Of a stretch of 64,000 nt of DNA, positions 45,010 through 54,327 are shown one piece after another. Below the pieces are notes generated by a model that saw nothing but the letters and a program-made list of their open reading frames with translations, did not search any database and was not told where the DNA came from. The DNA comes from an uncultured Mycoplasmatota bacterium (GTDB lineage Bacteria > Bacillota_I > Bacilli_A > RF39 > UBA660): NCBI GenBank assembly GCA_947165285.1, contig CAMUZS010000002.1, positions 90,302 to 154,301 of the forward strand, written 5' to 3'. The translations under genes and the position numbers were made by a program. The first letter of the stretch is position 1; each line of letters opens with the position of its first letter.

Positions 45010-46614
45010 TTATAACACTTTTTTCTTATTAAAAATATAACTAATTAACCATATCAATAAACAAATAATTAACGAACATAAAGATATAATATACGAAATT
45101 TTTGAAATGGTAGTTCTTTCATATTTTAATTCATACTTACCTTTTTTTAAGTTGGAACATATTAAACCATTATCACACATAAAAATGTTTTCTAATTCAT
45201 TATTACTATTATATAAGTTATAACCTAAATAATAAGTTCTTGGAATTTCAACATAAGAATCTTCTAATAATTCAAATTTAATATTTGGAAAATTATCTTC
45301 AAGTATATTTACATCTTCATTAGATATTATTTTATATTCCCTGTTTTTTATTTCATCATATTTATCATACATTTTATTTGGTAAATATTCTTTTTGCCAT
45401 CCTATACCCATACTATAATTAACATTATTTAAATCAATATATCCTTTATATTTAATAATAGATACACTAAATAATGCAAATATAACCATGCCTATTATTA
45501 AATATTTTTCATTTATTTTAATAAACGGTAGTGCAAGAGGAACTAATAAACTAACACTAACTGTAAAAAATAAACTCATCCTAAATGGAAATTGAATCAT
45601 CTTTAAAAATGATGGCATCATATTCCACGGAAATATAATCAATGACATTATAAAACTAATTATTCCAAAAATAATAAAATATTTATATTTCTTTAAATCA
45701 ATTTTTTTATAATTCTTAATTAATAATACTAATAAAAATAAAACAATAAAATCTAAAAAGAATCTTACTCTTGTATCACTAGTATGTTGATAATCAAATA
45801 ATGATAAGTAATTAACATATTCATATGATAACCCTTTATATTTATTTTTTTCAACCATAATGTTAGAGTCAAAAACTCTATAATTATTTGATATCTTATT
45901 TTGAATTAAATTAACAGTTGAAAAACTAGTTATACTTAATATTATAATAGATGCAATAATTAAAATTTTTATAATATCCTTTTTAAATATTTTCTTTCTA
46001 TTTATAATAAAAAATGGTATTAAAAGTAAAGTAAAATATATCATTAATGTTAAATGAGATAACATCCCAAGAATATAACCAGTACAAAATAAAAGTAAAA
46101 ATTTTTTCTTATCATTAAATAAATATAATAAGCCATTAATAATCATTGGAATAAAAATAAAAAGTAATGATTCCCCTAAAGCATCTCTTATATATATATC
46201 TGATAAATGATAAGGAAATAACATATAAACAATACTTGAAAACAAAGCAATATTTTTCTTACCAGATAAATTAAGAGAAAGATAATACATAGAAATACCT
46301 GATAAAAACAATATTAATAAAGATGTAATTTTTAAACTAACAAATACATTTAATCCAAATATTATAGATATTATAGCCCCTATACTATGACCAAGTACCG
46401 GATAAAATTGTCTTATAGCAATTCCATAATTTTCAAATAAATTTGGCATTACATCATTTGGATAAAACTTGTGTGAATTTATTAAAGCTAAAATATTTGC
46501 TACATGATATTCACTATCATCTCCCATATGATAATTACCTTGTACAAAAAGTGGTATCATTATTATTAATGCAACTATAAAAATTATAAAAATTTGCTTA
46601 ATATTTTTTTTCAT
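45010..46614 (-). CDS. Polytopic membrane protein, possible GT-C-type transferase
   Basis: A 534-residue protein with about 12 membrane segments in residues 8-390 and again at 505-525. The first loop has HMGDDSEYHVANILAL, in the position where GT-C glycosyltransferases carry the catalytic D/E (cf. PTPS-related membrane proteins), and an extracellular C-terminal segment about 400-495. It resembles YfhO/PTPS-related proteins of envelope clusters. A C-terminal TM finishes it (SYIISLCSLIICLLIWLIS). Lipid-linked sugar donor is inferred. Confidence 0.65.
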   Translation of the reverse strand: MKKNIKQIFIIFIVALIIMIPLFVQGNYHMGDDSEYHVANILALINSHKFYPNDVMPNLFENYGIAIRQFYPVLGHSIGAIISIIFGLNVFVSLKITSLLILFLSGISMYYLSLNLSGKKNIALFSSIVYMLFPYHLSDIYIRDALGESLLFIFIPMIINGLLYLFNDKKKFLLLFCTGYILGMLSHLTLMIYFTLLLIPFFIINRKKIFKKDIIKILIIASIIILSITSFSTVNLIQNKISNNYRVFDSNIMVEKNKYKGLSYEYVNYLSLFDYQHTSDTRVRFFLDFIVLFLLVLLIKNYKKIDLKKYKYFIIFGIISFIMSLIIFPWNMMPSFLKMIQFPFRMSLFFTVSVSLLVPLALPFIKINEKYLIIGMVIFALFSVSIIKYKGYIDLNNVNYSMGIGWQKEYLPNKMYDKYDEIKNREYKIISNEDVNILEDNFPNIKFELLEDSYVEIPRTYYLGYNLYNSNNELENIFMCDNGLICSNLKKGKYELKYERTTISKISYIISLCSLIICLLIWLISYIFNKKKVL

Positions 46615-46617
46615 ATA

Positions 46618-47727
46618 CTATTTTTCTTCCTTTATTTTATTAATTTCAATATCTATATCTTTAATATTACTGTCTATATCACCATATATATTTTTTGATT
46701 TAATAGAATTTATAATAACTACTATCATACTTATAACAACATATATATAAAATGAGATACCTCTTGATAAAAGCATAGCACCATTTAGTAATTTTACACC
46801 AAATGCAATACCAAATATTTTTAAGAATATCGTTTCACTAACTCCAATAGATCCTGGTAGTGGAAGACCAGATACTGTCGTATAAAGTACAGCTTGCATT
46901 GCAAACACTTCTAATAAACTAAATGTATTTAAACCAAATGCTTTATATACACAAAATGGTATAGAATAATATATAATTATTTGTATAAAAACTCTACATA
47001 CTGCTTTAATAAATTCAAATATATGTTCTTTTATAAATTTAGAACTATCATCATATTGTTCAATAGCGTTTTGAATTTTCAATTTTTTAACATCCAAATC
47101 TTTAACCTTTAATTTTTTTAATAATTTCAACAACAAGTTAGTTATTTTTTTAGAAAGTTTTTTTGAAAAAACACATATTAACATAACAGCTAAAGCTATA
47201 CTATTTATTGTAAATCCTAATACAAAAAACCATATTAATCCATTTTGTAATAAGGATGGATTTAATATTGCACATATTAACCCTAAAAAAAGCGTACTAA
47301 TTTGAAATCCACATAATTGAATAAGTAAGGCCATCGTAGCATTTGCACCTTTTATTTTATCCTTTGTCATATAGTAAACTTCAATAGGTTGACCACCAGT
47401 TGCAGCTGGAGTTATAGCACTAAAGAAAAAACCAATTAGTGTATATTTTAAACCACTAAATATAGATATTTTTTTATCACCTAAAGCAATTAATAAACAT
47501 CTTATATTATATGATTCTATAAAATAATAAAAAAGCATTAAAAATATTCCTAAGAATACATATATTATATTAACAGATTTTAATATATTAAATAATTCAT
47601 TAATATCTTGATCTTTAAAAATAAACCAAAAAGTGAATACAATTAATCCAAAAAATAAAATTAAATTTCTAAACATTTTTAAATTTATTCTTTTACGGAT
47701 AAGCTTTTCAAACATATACTTCACCAA
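46618..47727 (-). CDS. LPG-synthase-TM family (UPF0104/AglD-like) protein
   Basis: A 369-residue integral membrane protein with about eight membrane segments; the signature AITPAATGGQPIEVYYMTKD and LPLPGSIGVSETIFLKIFG are those of the lysylphosphatidylglycerol synthetase TM region / AglD flippase family. The aminoacyl-transfer domain of MprF is absent. In this cluster it may flip or transport the glycolipid. First gene of the five-gene minus-strand operon; three bases before the next gene. Confidence 0.85.
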   Translation of the reverse strand: MVKYMFEKLIRKRINLKMFRNLILFFGLIVFTFWFIFKDQDINELFNILKSVNIIYVFLGIFLMLFYYFIESYNIRCLLIALGDKKISIFSGLKYTLIGFFFSAITPAATGGQPIEVYYMTKDKIKGANATMALLIQLCGFQISTLFLGLICAILNPSLLQNGLIWFFVLGFTINSIALAVMLICVFSKKLSKKITNLLLKLLKKLKVKDLDVKKLKIQNAIEQYDDSSKFIKEHIFEFIKAVCRVFIQIIIYYSIPFCVYKAFGLNTFSLLEVFAMQAVLYTTVSGLPLPGSIGVSETIFLKIFGIAFGVKLLNGAMLLSRGISFYIYVVISMIVVIINSIKSKNIYGDIDSNIKDIDIEINKIKEEK

Positions 47728-47795
47728 AAATATTATATCATTATAAAAAATTTAAGTAAATAAAGATATATTTTTATATACTATTAAAAAAATCA

Positions 47796-47804
47796 TGTTA
47801 TAAT
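47796..47804 (+). promoter_or_regulatory. Extended -10 promoter of the lipoprotein gene
   Basis: TG-T-TATAAT with no clear -35, 36 bases before the start codon. Confidence 0.5.
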
Positions 47805-47832
47805 AACTTTGTAATATATTTTTATAGGAGGG

Positions 47833-48333
47833 TTGTTTATGAACAAAAAATTATTACTAGGATTATTTGTATCTACTGCTGCATTAGGACTAGCTGGATG
47901 CAACAAAGAAGAAAAGAAGGAGGAACCAAAACAAGAACAAAAACAAGAACAAAAAGTAGAAGACAAAAAATTAACTTGTTCTTTAGTTGATAATACTGAT
48001 ACTATGAAATATTCATTTACTTTTAGTGATGAAAATTCAGCATTTTCAAAAGCTACACTAACAGTAACTACTAAATATGATAGTGACAAAACAACTAGCA
48101 AAAAATATGAAGAAGCTAAAAAAGAAATAGCAGAATACAATAAAGCTAAAGGAATTACTGCAAATACTCAAAGTTCTGGAACTACAGTTACTAACACTGT
48201 AACATTCACAGTTAAAGATTTAGATGATAAAGCTAAAAAATACTATGAAGAAGCTGGACTTAAAGAATTAGATGGTAAAAATTATAATGATATTAAATCA
48301 TCTTTAGAAAAAAATACTTGGACTTGTAAATAA
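47833..48333 (+). CDS. YehR-like lipoprotein (DUF1307)
   Basis: A 166-residue lipoprotein: signal peptide with lipobox LGLAGC (Cys near residue 23), a Lys/Glu/Gln linker of about 20 residues, then a small domain with LTCSLVDNTDTMKYSFTFS and SLEKNTWTCK. The cysteines at LTCS and WTCK may pair; the arrangement resembles YehR/DUF1307 lipoproteins. AGGAGGG RBS. Confidence 0.75.
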   Translation: MFMNKKLLLGLFVSTAALGLAGCNKEEKKEEPKQEQKQEQKVEDKKLTCSLVDNTDTMKYSFTFSDENSAFSKATLTVTTKYDSDKTTSKKYEEAKKEIAEYNKAKGITANTQSSGTTVTNTVTFTVKDLDDKAKKYYEEAGLKELDGKNYNDIKSSLEKNTWTCK

Positions 48334-48337
48334 TTAA

Positions 48338-48370
48338 AAAAACTAATTGAAAATTCAATTAGTTTTTATT
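48338..48370. terminator. Bidirectional terminator after the lipoprotein gene
   Basis: AAAAACTAATTGA (48338-48350) pairs with TCAATTAGTTTTT (48355-48367), followed by T-rich sequence; shared with the convergent gene. Confidence 0.8.
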
Positions 48371-48770
48371 TTTTTGTATATAATTTAAGCCTAATATCAT
48401 GTAATATTTGCACAATTTCTGAAAGAACAAAAAACATAAATCCGCCTGCACAATATCCTAATAAAGTACTAATAAAAACTGGAACATTTAATTCACTATT
48501 TACTTTATTATAAGATAAAAAAAATGAAACTATAAATCCTAAAATAATAGATATAAATGTTAAACCTTTAAGAACAAACACAACAAAATTTCTTGTACCA
48601 TATTCAATAATTCTATTATTATTTTCTATTAAATCCTCATTATCCAAATATAATTTTTTATCACTAGATGTATTTAAAATATCCTCATTAAAAACAAGAT
48701 CACAATTTGGACATTTACCTTTAACTGGAACTACGTCTTTATCACAAACATTACAATATACTTTATTCAT
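48366..48770 (-). CDS. Zinc-ribbon membrane protein
   Basis: A 134-residue protein with an N-terminal zinc ribbon (YCNVCDKDVVPVKGKCPNCD: C-x2-C and C-x2-C), then two membrane segments at about 65-88 and 97-118. Unknown function; zinc-ribbon plus membrane segments are frequent in gut Bacillota. Confidence 0.75.
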   Translation of the reverse strand: MNKVYCNVCDKDVVPVKGKCPNCDLVFNEDILNTSSDKKLYLDNEDLIENNNRIIEYGTRNFVVFVLKGLTFISIILGFIVSFFLSYNKVNSELNVPVFISTLLGYCAGGFMFFVLSEIVQILHDIRLKLYTKK

Positions 48771-48876
48771 AAATTATCACCTCTTATATTGATTATATTA
48801 TATATTATAAATATAAACAATTATGTATTTTTATAAAATGTTATTATATAATTAATATAATAAGGAGCTGATAAAA

Positions 48877-49398
48877 ATGTATTTTATGGTAAGTAGCATA
48901 ATATTAATATCACTTATTGGTACCCTTTCACATTTTTTATATGATATGACAAATCATAATAAGGTTATTGGATTATTTTGTGCTGTAAATGAAAGCACAT
49001 GGGAGCATATTAAAATAGCACTAACTCCAACACTTCTTTGGTGTTTTATAGATGGATATATATATGGTACAAACCCAAACTATTTTCTAGCAAAATTTTC
49101 ATCACTTGTTGTAATTATTGTTTTAATGCCTGCATTATTTTACGGATATAATTTTATTTTTAAAAAAAATAATTTTATAATAAATATAATAATTTTTTAT
49201 ATAGTTATTATTTCTAGTCAATTCACATTTTATTATTTATTAAGAATTCAACCAATAATATTCTTATGTAAATATGTTTCTTGTATAGGATTATTTTTTG
49301 TATTTGGTGGATACATGATACATACATTAATGCCTGCTAAAAATTTTATATTTAAAGATCCAATTACTAAAAAATATGGTTTTAATGCACATAAATAA
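48877..49398 (+). CDS. DUF6512-like membrane protein
   Basis: A 173-residue protein with five to six membrane segments; AVNESTWEHIKIALTPTLLW in the first third matches what I recall of DUF6512 family proteins of Bacillota. No function assigned. RBS AAGGAGC. It ends with a charged tail (KKYGFNAHK). Confidence 0.65.
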   Translation: MYFMVSSIILISLIGTLSHFLYDMTNHNKVIGLFCAVNESTWEHIKIALTPTLLWCFIDGYIYGTNPNYFLAKFSSLVVIIVLMPALFYGYNFIFKKNNFIINIIIFYIVIISSQFTFYYLLRIQPIIFLCKYVSCIGLFFVFGGYMIHTLMPAKNFIFKDPITKKYGFNAHK

Positions 49399-49422
49399 TA
49401 AATATTATATTTGTTTATAATA

Positions 49423-49431
49423 TGGTATAAT
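49423..49431 (+). promoter_or_regulatory. Extended -10 promoter of the HD/STAS/PP2C cassette
   Basis: TG-G-TATAAT, 20 bases before the HD gene; implies a very short leader. Confidence 0.45.
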
Positions 49432-49450
49432 ACCTTTGAAGGTGTTAACT

Positions 49451-50050
49451 ATGAATAATCAATTTGAAAAAGCATGTAAATTTGCTATAGAATGTCATTC
49501 TAATCAAAAAAGAAAAGATGGATCAATTTATATTCTTCATCCATTTGAAGTTGTCACTATTGCATCAACTATGACTAAAGATGAAGATGTATTAATAGCA
49601 GCAATACTACATGATACAGTTGAAGATGCAAATATAAAAATAGAAGAAATAATTAACTTATTTGGTAAAAGAGTAGGCTACCTTGTTGATTATGAAACAG
49701 AACCTAAATATCCTAACCTATCTAAAGAAGAAAGTTGGATGTTACGCAAACAAGGAGCTCTAAAAAAATTAGAACTATCTAATGATATTAGTTTTAAAAT
49801 ACTATATCTAAGTGATAAATTAGCAAATATCAGATCTCTTTATAGAGACTATAAATTAAATGGAATATCATCATTTGACAAATTTAATATAAAAGATATC
49901 GATATTCAATCATGGTATTATTATTCTATATTAGAAAGATTAAAAGAATTACAATCATTTGAAGCTTATAAAGAATTTGAAGATAAACTTAATTATATTT
50001 TTAAAGAAACGAAGGTTAGAAATAATGAAAAAAACAATAATCATATATAG
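49451..50050 (+). CDS. HD-domain alarmone hydrolase-like protein
   Basis: A 199-residue single HD domain of RelA/SpoT/Mesh1 type. Metal and substrate motifs are SNQKRKDGSIYILHPFEVV (H-x-Q-R-K-D-G, His), AAILHDTVEDANIK (HD, ED) and a late SDKLANI. Mesh1/SpoT-type enzymes hydrolyse (p)ppGpp or NADPH; here there is no synthetase domain. The family EVTD segment is replaced by VDYETEP. Start at the ATG 49451 after AAGGTG; the longer frame begins at TTG. Overlaps the STAS-kinase gene by 26 bases, so they are coupled. Confidence 0.75.
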   Translation: MNNQFEKACKFAIECHSNQKRKDGSIYILHPFEVVTIASTMTKDEDVLIAAILHDTVEDANIKIEEIINLFGKRVGYLVDYETEPKYPNLSKEESWMLRKQGALKKLELSNDISFKILYLSDKLANIRSLYRDYKLNGISSFDKFNIKDIDIQSWYYYSILERLKELQSFEAYKEFEDKLNYIFKETKVRNNEKNNNHI

Positions 50051-51170
50051 AAGAATAGACTCATCAAATATTAATCTTGTTGAAGAAAGAATACAAAAAG
50101 AATTAAAAGACTATAATGGTGATGTAATAATAGATGCTAATGAATTAGAATACATATCAAGTGCAGGATTAAGAGTAATACTAAAAATAAAAAAAGAATA
50201 TCCTAATACTAAAATTATTAATTGTAATCAAAGTGTATATGAAATATTTGAAGTAACTGGATTTACTGAAATGATGGATATTGAAAAAAGTTACAGAAAA
50301 ATATCGGTAGATGGATGTGAAGTTATTGGTGAAGGAGCATATGGAATTGTATATCGTATTGATCCAGAAACAATAGTAAAAGTATATAAAAATTCAGATT
50401 CAATTGATGAAATATTAAAAGAAAGAGAAAGAGCTAGAAAAGCATTTATCCTTGGAATTCCAACAGCAATATCATATGATATTGTTCAAGTAGGTAATTT
50501 ATATGGTTCAGTATTTGAAATGTTAGATGCTAAATCTTTTGCAGAACTATTAAATAGTGGTGAATCAATTAATAAATTAGTAAAACAAAGTGTTGCTATT
50601 TTAAAACAAATACATAGTATTAAAAATTTTAGTAATGATTTACCAAATAAAAAAGAAGAAGCCATTAAATGGGCTGAGGATTGTAAAAAATATTTACCAA
50701 AAGATATTGGTAATAAGTTAATAGATATGATGAAAAATATTCCAGATAAAAATACCATTATTCATGGAGATTATCATATAAAAAATATAATGCATACTGA
50801 AAAAGAAAATTTACTTATAGATATGGAAACATTATCAATAGGACATCCAATTTTAGAACTTGCATGTTCATATTCAATATATGAAGGTTTTGAATGTTTA
50901 GATCCTAAAAATCCAGAAAAATTTTTAGGTATTCCCCAAGATTTATGTCGTAAATTTATAAAATTAACATTTGATTATTATTTTGATGAATTAGAAGAAA
51001 GTAAAGTTGAAGAAATAAAAAATAAAGTTAAAATTATCTGCTATACAAGATTACTACGTAGACAAATTAAGCATTTTAAAATAGATAATGAAGAAGCTAA
51101 ATCATCAATAGAATTTTGTAAAAATTATTTAATAGAAAATGTTCCAAAGATTGATAATTTATACTTTTAA
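50025..51170 (+). CDS. STAS domain fused to an aminoglycoside-phosphotransferase-like kinase
   Basis: A 381-residue protein. Residues 1-90 are a STAS domain of the anti-anti-sigma type with LEYISSAGLRVILK (Ser45/Ser46, where the serine phosphorylated by an anti-sigma kinase lies). Residues about 95-381 form an APH-like kinase fold with glycine loop VIGEGAYGIVYRI, VKVYK, HGDYHIKNIM (catalytic) and LLIDMETL. STAS-kinase fusions are unusual; whether the kinase is active and on what is unknown. Start at ATG 50025 with GAAGG 12 bases upstream; the longer frame adds 22 basic residues. Confidence 0.8.
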   Translation: MKKTIIIYRRIDSSNINLVEERIQKELKDYNGDVIIDANELEYISSAGLRVILKIKKEYPNTKIINCNQSVYEIFEVTGFTEMMDIEKSYRKISVDGCEVIGEGAYGIVYRIDPETIVKVYKNSDSIDEILKERERARKAFILGIPTAISYDIVQVGNLYGSVFEMLDAKSFAELLNSGESINKLVKQSVAILKQIHSIKNFSNDLPNKKEEAIKWAEDCKKYLPKDIGNKLIDMMKNIPDKNTIIHGDYHIKNIMHTEKENLLIDMETLSIGHPILELACSYSIYEGFECLDPKNPEKFLGIPQDLCRKFIKLTFDYYFDELEESKVEEIKNKVKIICYTRLLRRQIKHFKIDNEEAKSSIEFCKNYLIENVPKIDNLYF

Positions 51171-51188
51171 TTAGAAGGGGTTGAAAAA

Positions 51189-53048
51189 ATGGAGTTTTTA
51201 AAACAACATCAAGCAAATATTATGTTAGCACTAGCATCTATTTGTTTTGTAATATTAATATTTATATTAATAACTAATTACTTATCAAAAGAAAAAAAGA
51301 AAACTTTATTGTTTTTTGTATTTTCAACTGCACTTTTATTATTTGTAGGTAGATATACTTATACGTATCAAGATAATTCAACATCATTTAGTATTTTTAT
51401 GACACGTTTATGTAAGTATTTAGTTTTCTTTAATATATTAAACGTAGTATATGGGTTTGGTGAATTTATAAAATGTATATATAAAGAAAATCATAAAGAT
51501 GCAAAAATACCTAGTACTTTTACAATAGTTAAAATAATAATCCTTATAGGGCATGTATTTTTATTAATTTCTCAATTTACTAATTTATATTATTCATATG
51601 ATAGTTTAAATATATATCATAGAGAAAAATATTACTTTATATGTTATTTATTTCCTTTAATAGCAACTATTCTTCAATATATAGTAATTATAAAAGAATT
51701 TAAAAATACAAAAAGAATTATATTAATACCTTTAGTATTATATTTTACTTTACCACTAATAGGATCTATAATCCAATTATTTATTCCAGGGCTAGCTTTA
51801 GTAAATATTATAATAGGTGGTGTAGTCATCATTTTGTATTCTGCAACAATATATGATGCCAACATAATGTTAGAGGAAAAGAAAAAAACTGAAGCTGATT
51901 TAAAATTAGCAAATGAAATTCAACAAAATGAAATTCCAAATATTTTTCCTGCTTTTCCAAATCGTAAAGAATTTGATTTATATGCTATGATGTTACCTGC
52001 AAAAGATGTTGGTGGAGATTTTTATGATTACTTCTTAATTGATGATAATCACTTGGGTTTAGTAATAGCTGATGTATCTGGTAAAGGAATACCTGCAGCA
52101 TTAAATATGATAAAAGCTAAAACAATGCTTAAAGGTATAAGTTCAAATATAACTGATCCAGGAAAAGTATTAACATCATTAAATACAACTTTTATTGATA
52201 ATAATAAATTAGATATGTTTGTTACAATTTGGTTTGGAATAGTTGAAATATCTACAGGTAAATTAACATATGCTAATGCTGGACATGAAGATTTAATAAT
52301 TTATAAAAAAAATACTGGTTATGACATATTAAAAACTAAGCACAATCTTCCAATTGGAGCATTAAATAATAGTACTTATGAAAATAATTCTATTACACTT
52401 GATAAAGGAGATAAAATATTTATTTATACAGATGGTGTAACCGAAGCAATAAATATTAATGAAAAAGCATTTGGTATAAATAACTTATTAAAATCTCTTA
52501 ACGAACATAAAAATGAAGATGTGAAAAATACTATTAATATGGTTAAAAAAGATATTAATTTATTTACGGATACAAAAATGCAGTTTGATGATATTACAAT
52601 GCTATGTTTTGAATTAAAGGAAAGTGAAAATATGATGCATTATAAAAAGAAATTTGAAGCTAAACAAGATGAAATAAATTCTGTATATGAATTTTTTAAA
52701 GAGAGTTTATCTAATGTTTTTTCAGAAGAAAAAACTAAAAAATATTATGTAGTATTAGATGAAATATTTTCAAATATTGTTAAATATGGATATAAAGATA
52801 TAAAAGAAAATAGGTTTATTAATATATATATAGATTTAAATCAAAAAGAAAATAAATTAACTGTAATTTTTGAAGATAATGGAATAAAATTTAATCCATT
52901 AGAAAAAGAAGATCCAAATACAAATCTTTCTGCAAAAGATAGAAACGAAGGTGGTCTTGGAATTTATATCGTAAAACAAATGATGGATAAAGTAACATAT
53001 GAATATAAAGATAATAAAAATATATTAACATTAGAAAAACACTATTAA
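51189..53048 (+). CDS. 7TM-PP2C phosphatase-HATPase fusion (RsbU plus RsbW)
   Basis: A 619-residue protein in three parts. Residues about 10-225 hold about seven membrane segments; residues 225-255 link (EKKKTEADLKLANEIQQNEI); 256-475 are a SpoIIE/RsbU PP2C phosphatase (GGDFYDYF, ADVSGKGIPAAL, FIYTDGVTEA, FDDITML); 480-619 are an RsbW-type ATPase with N-box VVLDEIFSNIVKYGY, G1 FEDNGIKFN and G2 NEGGLGIYIVKQMM. Phosphatase and anti-sigma-type kinase thus sit in one membrane receptor, coupled to the STAS gene 18 bases upstream. Confidence 0.85.
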   Translation: MEFLKQHQANIMLALASICFVILIFILITNYLSKEKKKTLLFFVFSTALLLFVGRYTYTYQDNSTSFSIFMTRLCKYLVFFNILNVVYGFGEFIKCIYKENHKDAKIPSTFTIVKIIILIGHVFLLISQFTNLYYSYDSLNIYHREKYYFICYLFPLIATILQYIVIIKEFKNTKRIILIPLVLYFTLPLIGSIIQLFIPGLALVNIIIGGVVIILYSATIYDANIMLEEKKKTEADLKLANEIQQNEIPNIFPAFPNRKEFDLYAMMLPAKDVGGDFYDYFLIDDNHLGLVIADVSGKGIPAALNMIKAKTMLKGISSNITDPGKVLTSLNTTFIDNNKLDMFVTIWFGIVEISTGKLTYANAGHEDLIIYKKNTGYDILKTKHNLPIGALNNSTYENNSITLDKGDKIFIYTDGVTEAININEKAFGINNLLKSLNEHKNEDVKNTINMVKKDINLFTDTKMQFDDITMLCFELKESENMMHYKKKFEAKQDEINSVYEFFKESLSNVFSEEKTKKYYVVLDEIFSNIVKYGYKDIKENRFINIYIDLNQKENKLTVIFEDNGIKFNPLEKEDPNTNLSAKDRNEGGLGIYIVKQMMDKVTYEYKDNKNILTLEKHY

Positions 53049-53060
53049 TTAGTGTTTTTT
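53036..53060. terminator. Bidirectional terminator between the PP2C cassette and dacA
   Basis: AAAACACTA (53036-53044) pairs with TAGTGTTTT (53050-53058), five-base loop, T run on the plus strand; stops of both genes lie in the hairpin. Confidence 0.75.
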
Positions 53061-54260
53061 CTTTTTAATTTTTTTTATCTTTAAAATAATTAATATTAAA
53101 GTAATAAAAATAATTATAAATATATAGTAATAATTTTTTAAAATCTTTATAAAACTTAATTCAATTTTAGAATCTAATATAATAATATCTTCCTTAATAA
53201 ATTCATTATCATAATAATAAGTAATGGTACCTATTTGTTCTCCAACCTTATTAATAAATGACAATTCATCTAATCCATTATAGTCAATTCTAATTTTATT
53301 TACATCATAATCAGATGGTAAAAATTTAACAATATCATCTAAAGTTCTAATATCATAATGATCTGTTTTACTTAATTTAATAGGTATAGTTTTAATTATT
53401 TCATCTTTTTGTATTAATAATTGATTTTTATAATTGCTATTTAAAAAATTTATTAAACTTATAGTATCAATAATATTATAATACTTATTATTTTTATAAT
53501 CTGCATTCATTACAATAATTATAAATTCATGTGAATTAATATCACTAAGTGATGATAAACAATATCCTGCATCAGAGGTAAATCCAGTCTTACTACCTAT
53601 TATTTTACTTGTATCTAAAGCTACATTACTATATTTATTTATTGTTGAATTAACCTTTAATCCATTACTTAGAATATATTCTTTAGTAGTATATATTTCT
53701 TTAAATAATTTATTTTCTAAAGCATAAGATAATATTTTTCTTACATCATCAGCTGTTGAATAATGTCCTTCAGCATCAAGACCAGTAACATTAACAAAAT
53801 GAGTATTATTAAGTCCTAATTTATTAACTAAATTATTCATTTTATCAACAAAATTACTTATACTTCCACTACTAAGTATAGCTATAGAATTAGTTGCATC
53901 AGCACCACTTGGAAGCATTGAAGCATATAATAAATCTCTATATGTTACTTTATCCCCTACTTTTAAACCAGCAACAGATGCATCCCATCTAACAGTACTT
54001 AATATATCACTTGAAATAGTAACCTTCTCATCCAAATTATCAATATTTTCAATTGCAGTTATAGTAGTAACTATTTTAGTAAGTGATGCAATAGATGTCT
54101 TTTTATTTGAATTAGATTCGTATATAGTTTTTTCCTCAGTTAAATCATATATTTCAACTATTTGAGAATCCAATTTAGGATAATCTAATGCACTAACAAC
54201 CAATGGAAATATAATTAATAGTGCAAAAAATAATAAGTATTTATTCACATATTTTATCAT
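53049..54260 (-). CDS. dacA: D-alanyl-D-alanine carboxypeptidase (PBP5/DacA-like)
   Basis: A 403-residue penicillin-binding protein: signal peptide (about 7-25), catalytic SxxK in TSIASLTKIVTTITA, SxN-type motif SGADATNSIA, and KTG in GSKTGFTSDAGY. A beta domain follows and a C-terminal membrane segment (about 374-396, YYYIFIIIFITLILIILKIK) replaces the usual amphipathic helix. It trims pentapeptides of the wall. Its presence argues for peptidoglycan in this organism. Confidence 0.9.
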   Translation of the reverse strand: MIKYVNKYLLFFALLIIFPLVVSALDYPKLDSQIVEIYDLTEEKTIYESNSNKKTSIASLTKIVTTITAIENIDNLDEKVTISSDILSTVRWDASVAGLKVGDKVTYRDLLYASMLPSGADATNSIAILSSGSISNFVDKMNNLVNKLGLNNTHFVNVTGLDAEGHYSTADDVRKILSYALENKLFKEIYTTKEYILSNGLKVNSTINKYSNVALDTSKIIGSKTGFTSDAGYCLSSLSDINSHEFIIIVMNADYKNNKYYNIIDTISLINFLNSNYKNQLLIQKDEIIKTIPIKLSKTDHYDIRTLDDIVKFLPSDYDVNKIRIDYNGLDELSFINKVGEQIGTITYYYDNEFIKEDIIILDSKIELSFIKILKNYYYIFIIIFITLILIILKIKKIKKKKH

Positions 54261-54283
54261 AATAACACCTTAATAATTATAAC

Positions 54284-54316
54284 ATAAAAAAATCAAACTA
54301 AATAAATAGTTTGATT
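54284..54316 (-). terminator. Terminator of tRNA-Trp
   Basis: AATCAAACTA (54291-54300) pairs with TAGTTTGATT (54307-54316) perfectly, then T6 on the minus strand. Confidence 0.8.
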
Positions 54317-54327
54317 AAAAATCTTAA

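Noticed and set aside
47793-48140. Minus-strand ORF opposite the lipoprotein gene
   Set aside because: Antisense shadow; the plus-strand gene has a lipobox, RBS and terminator.
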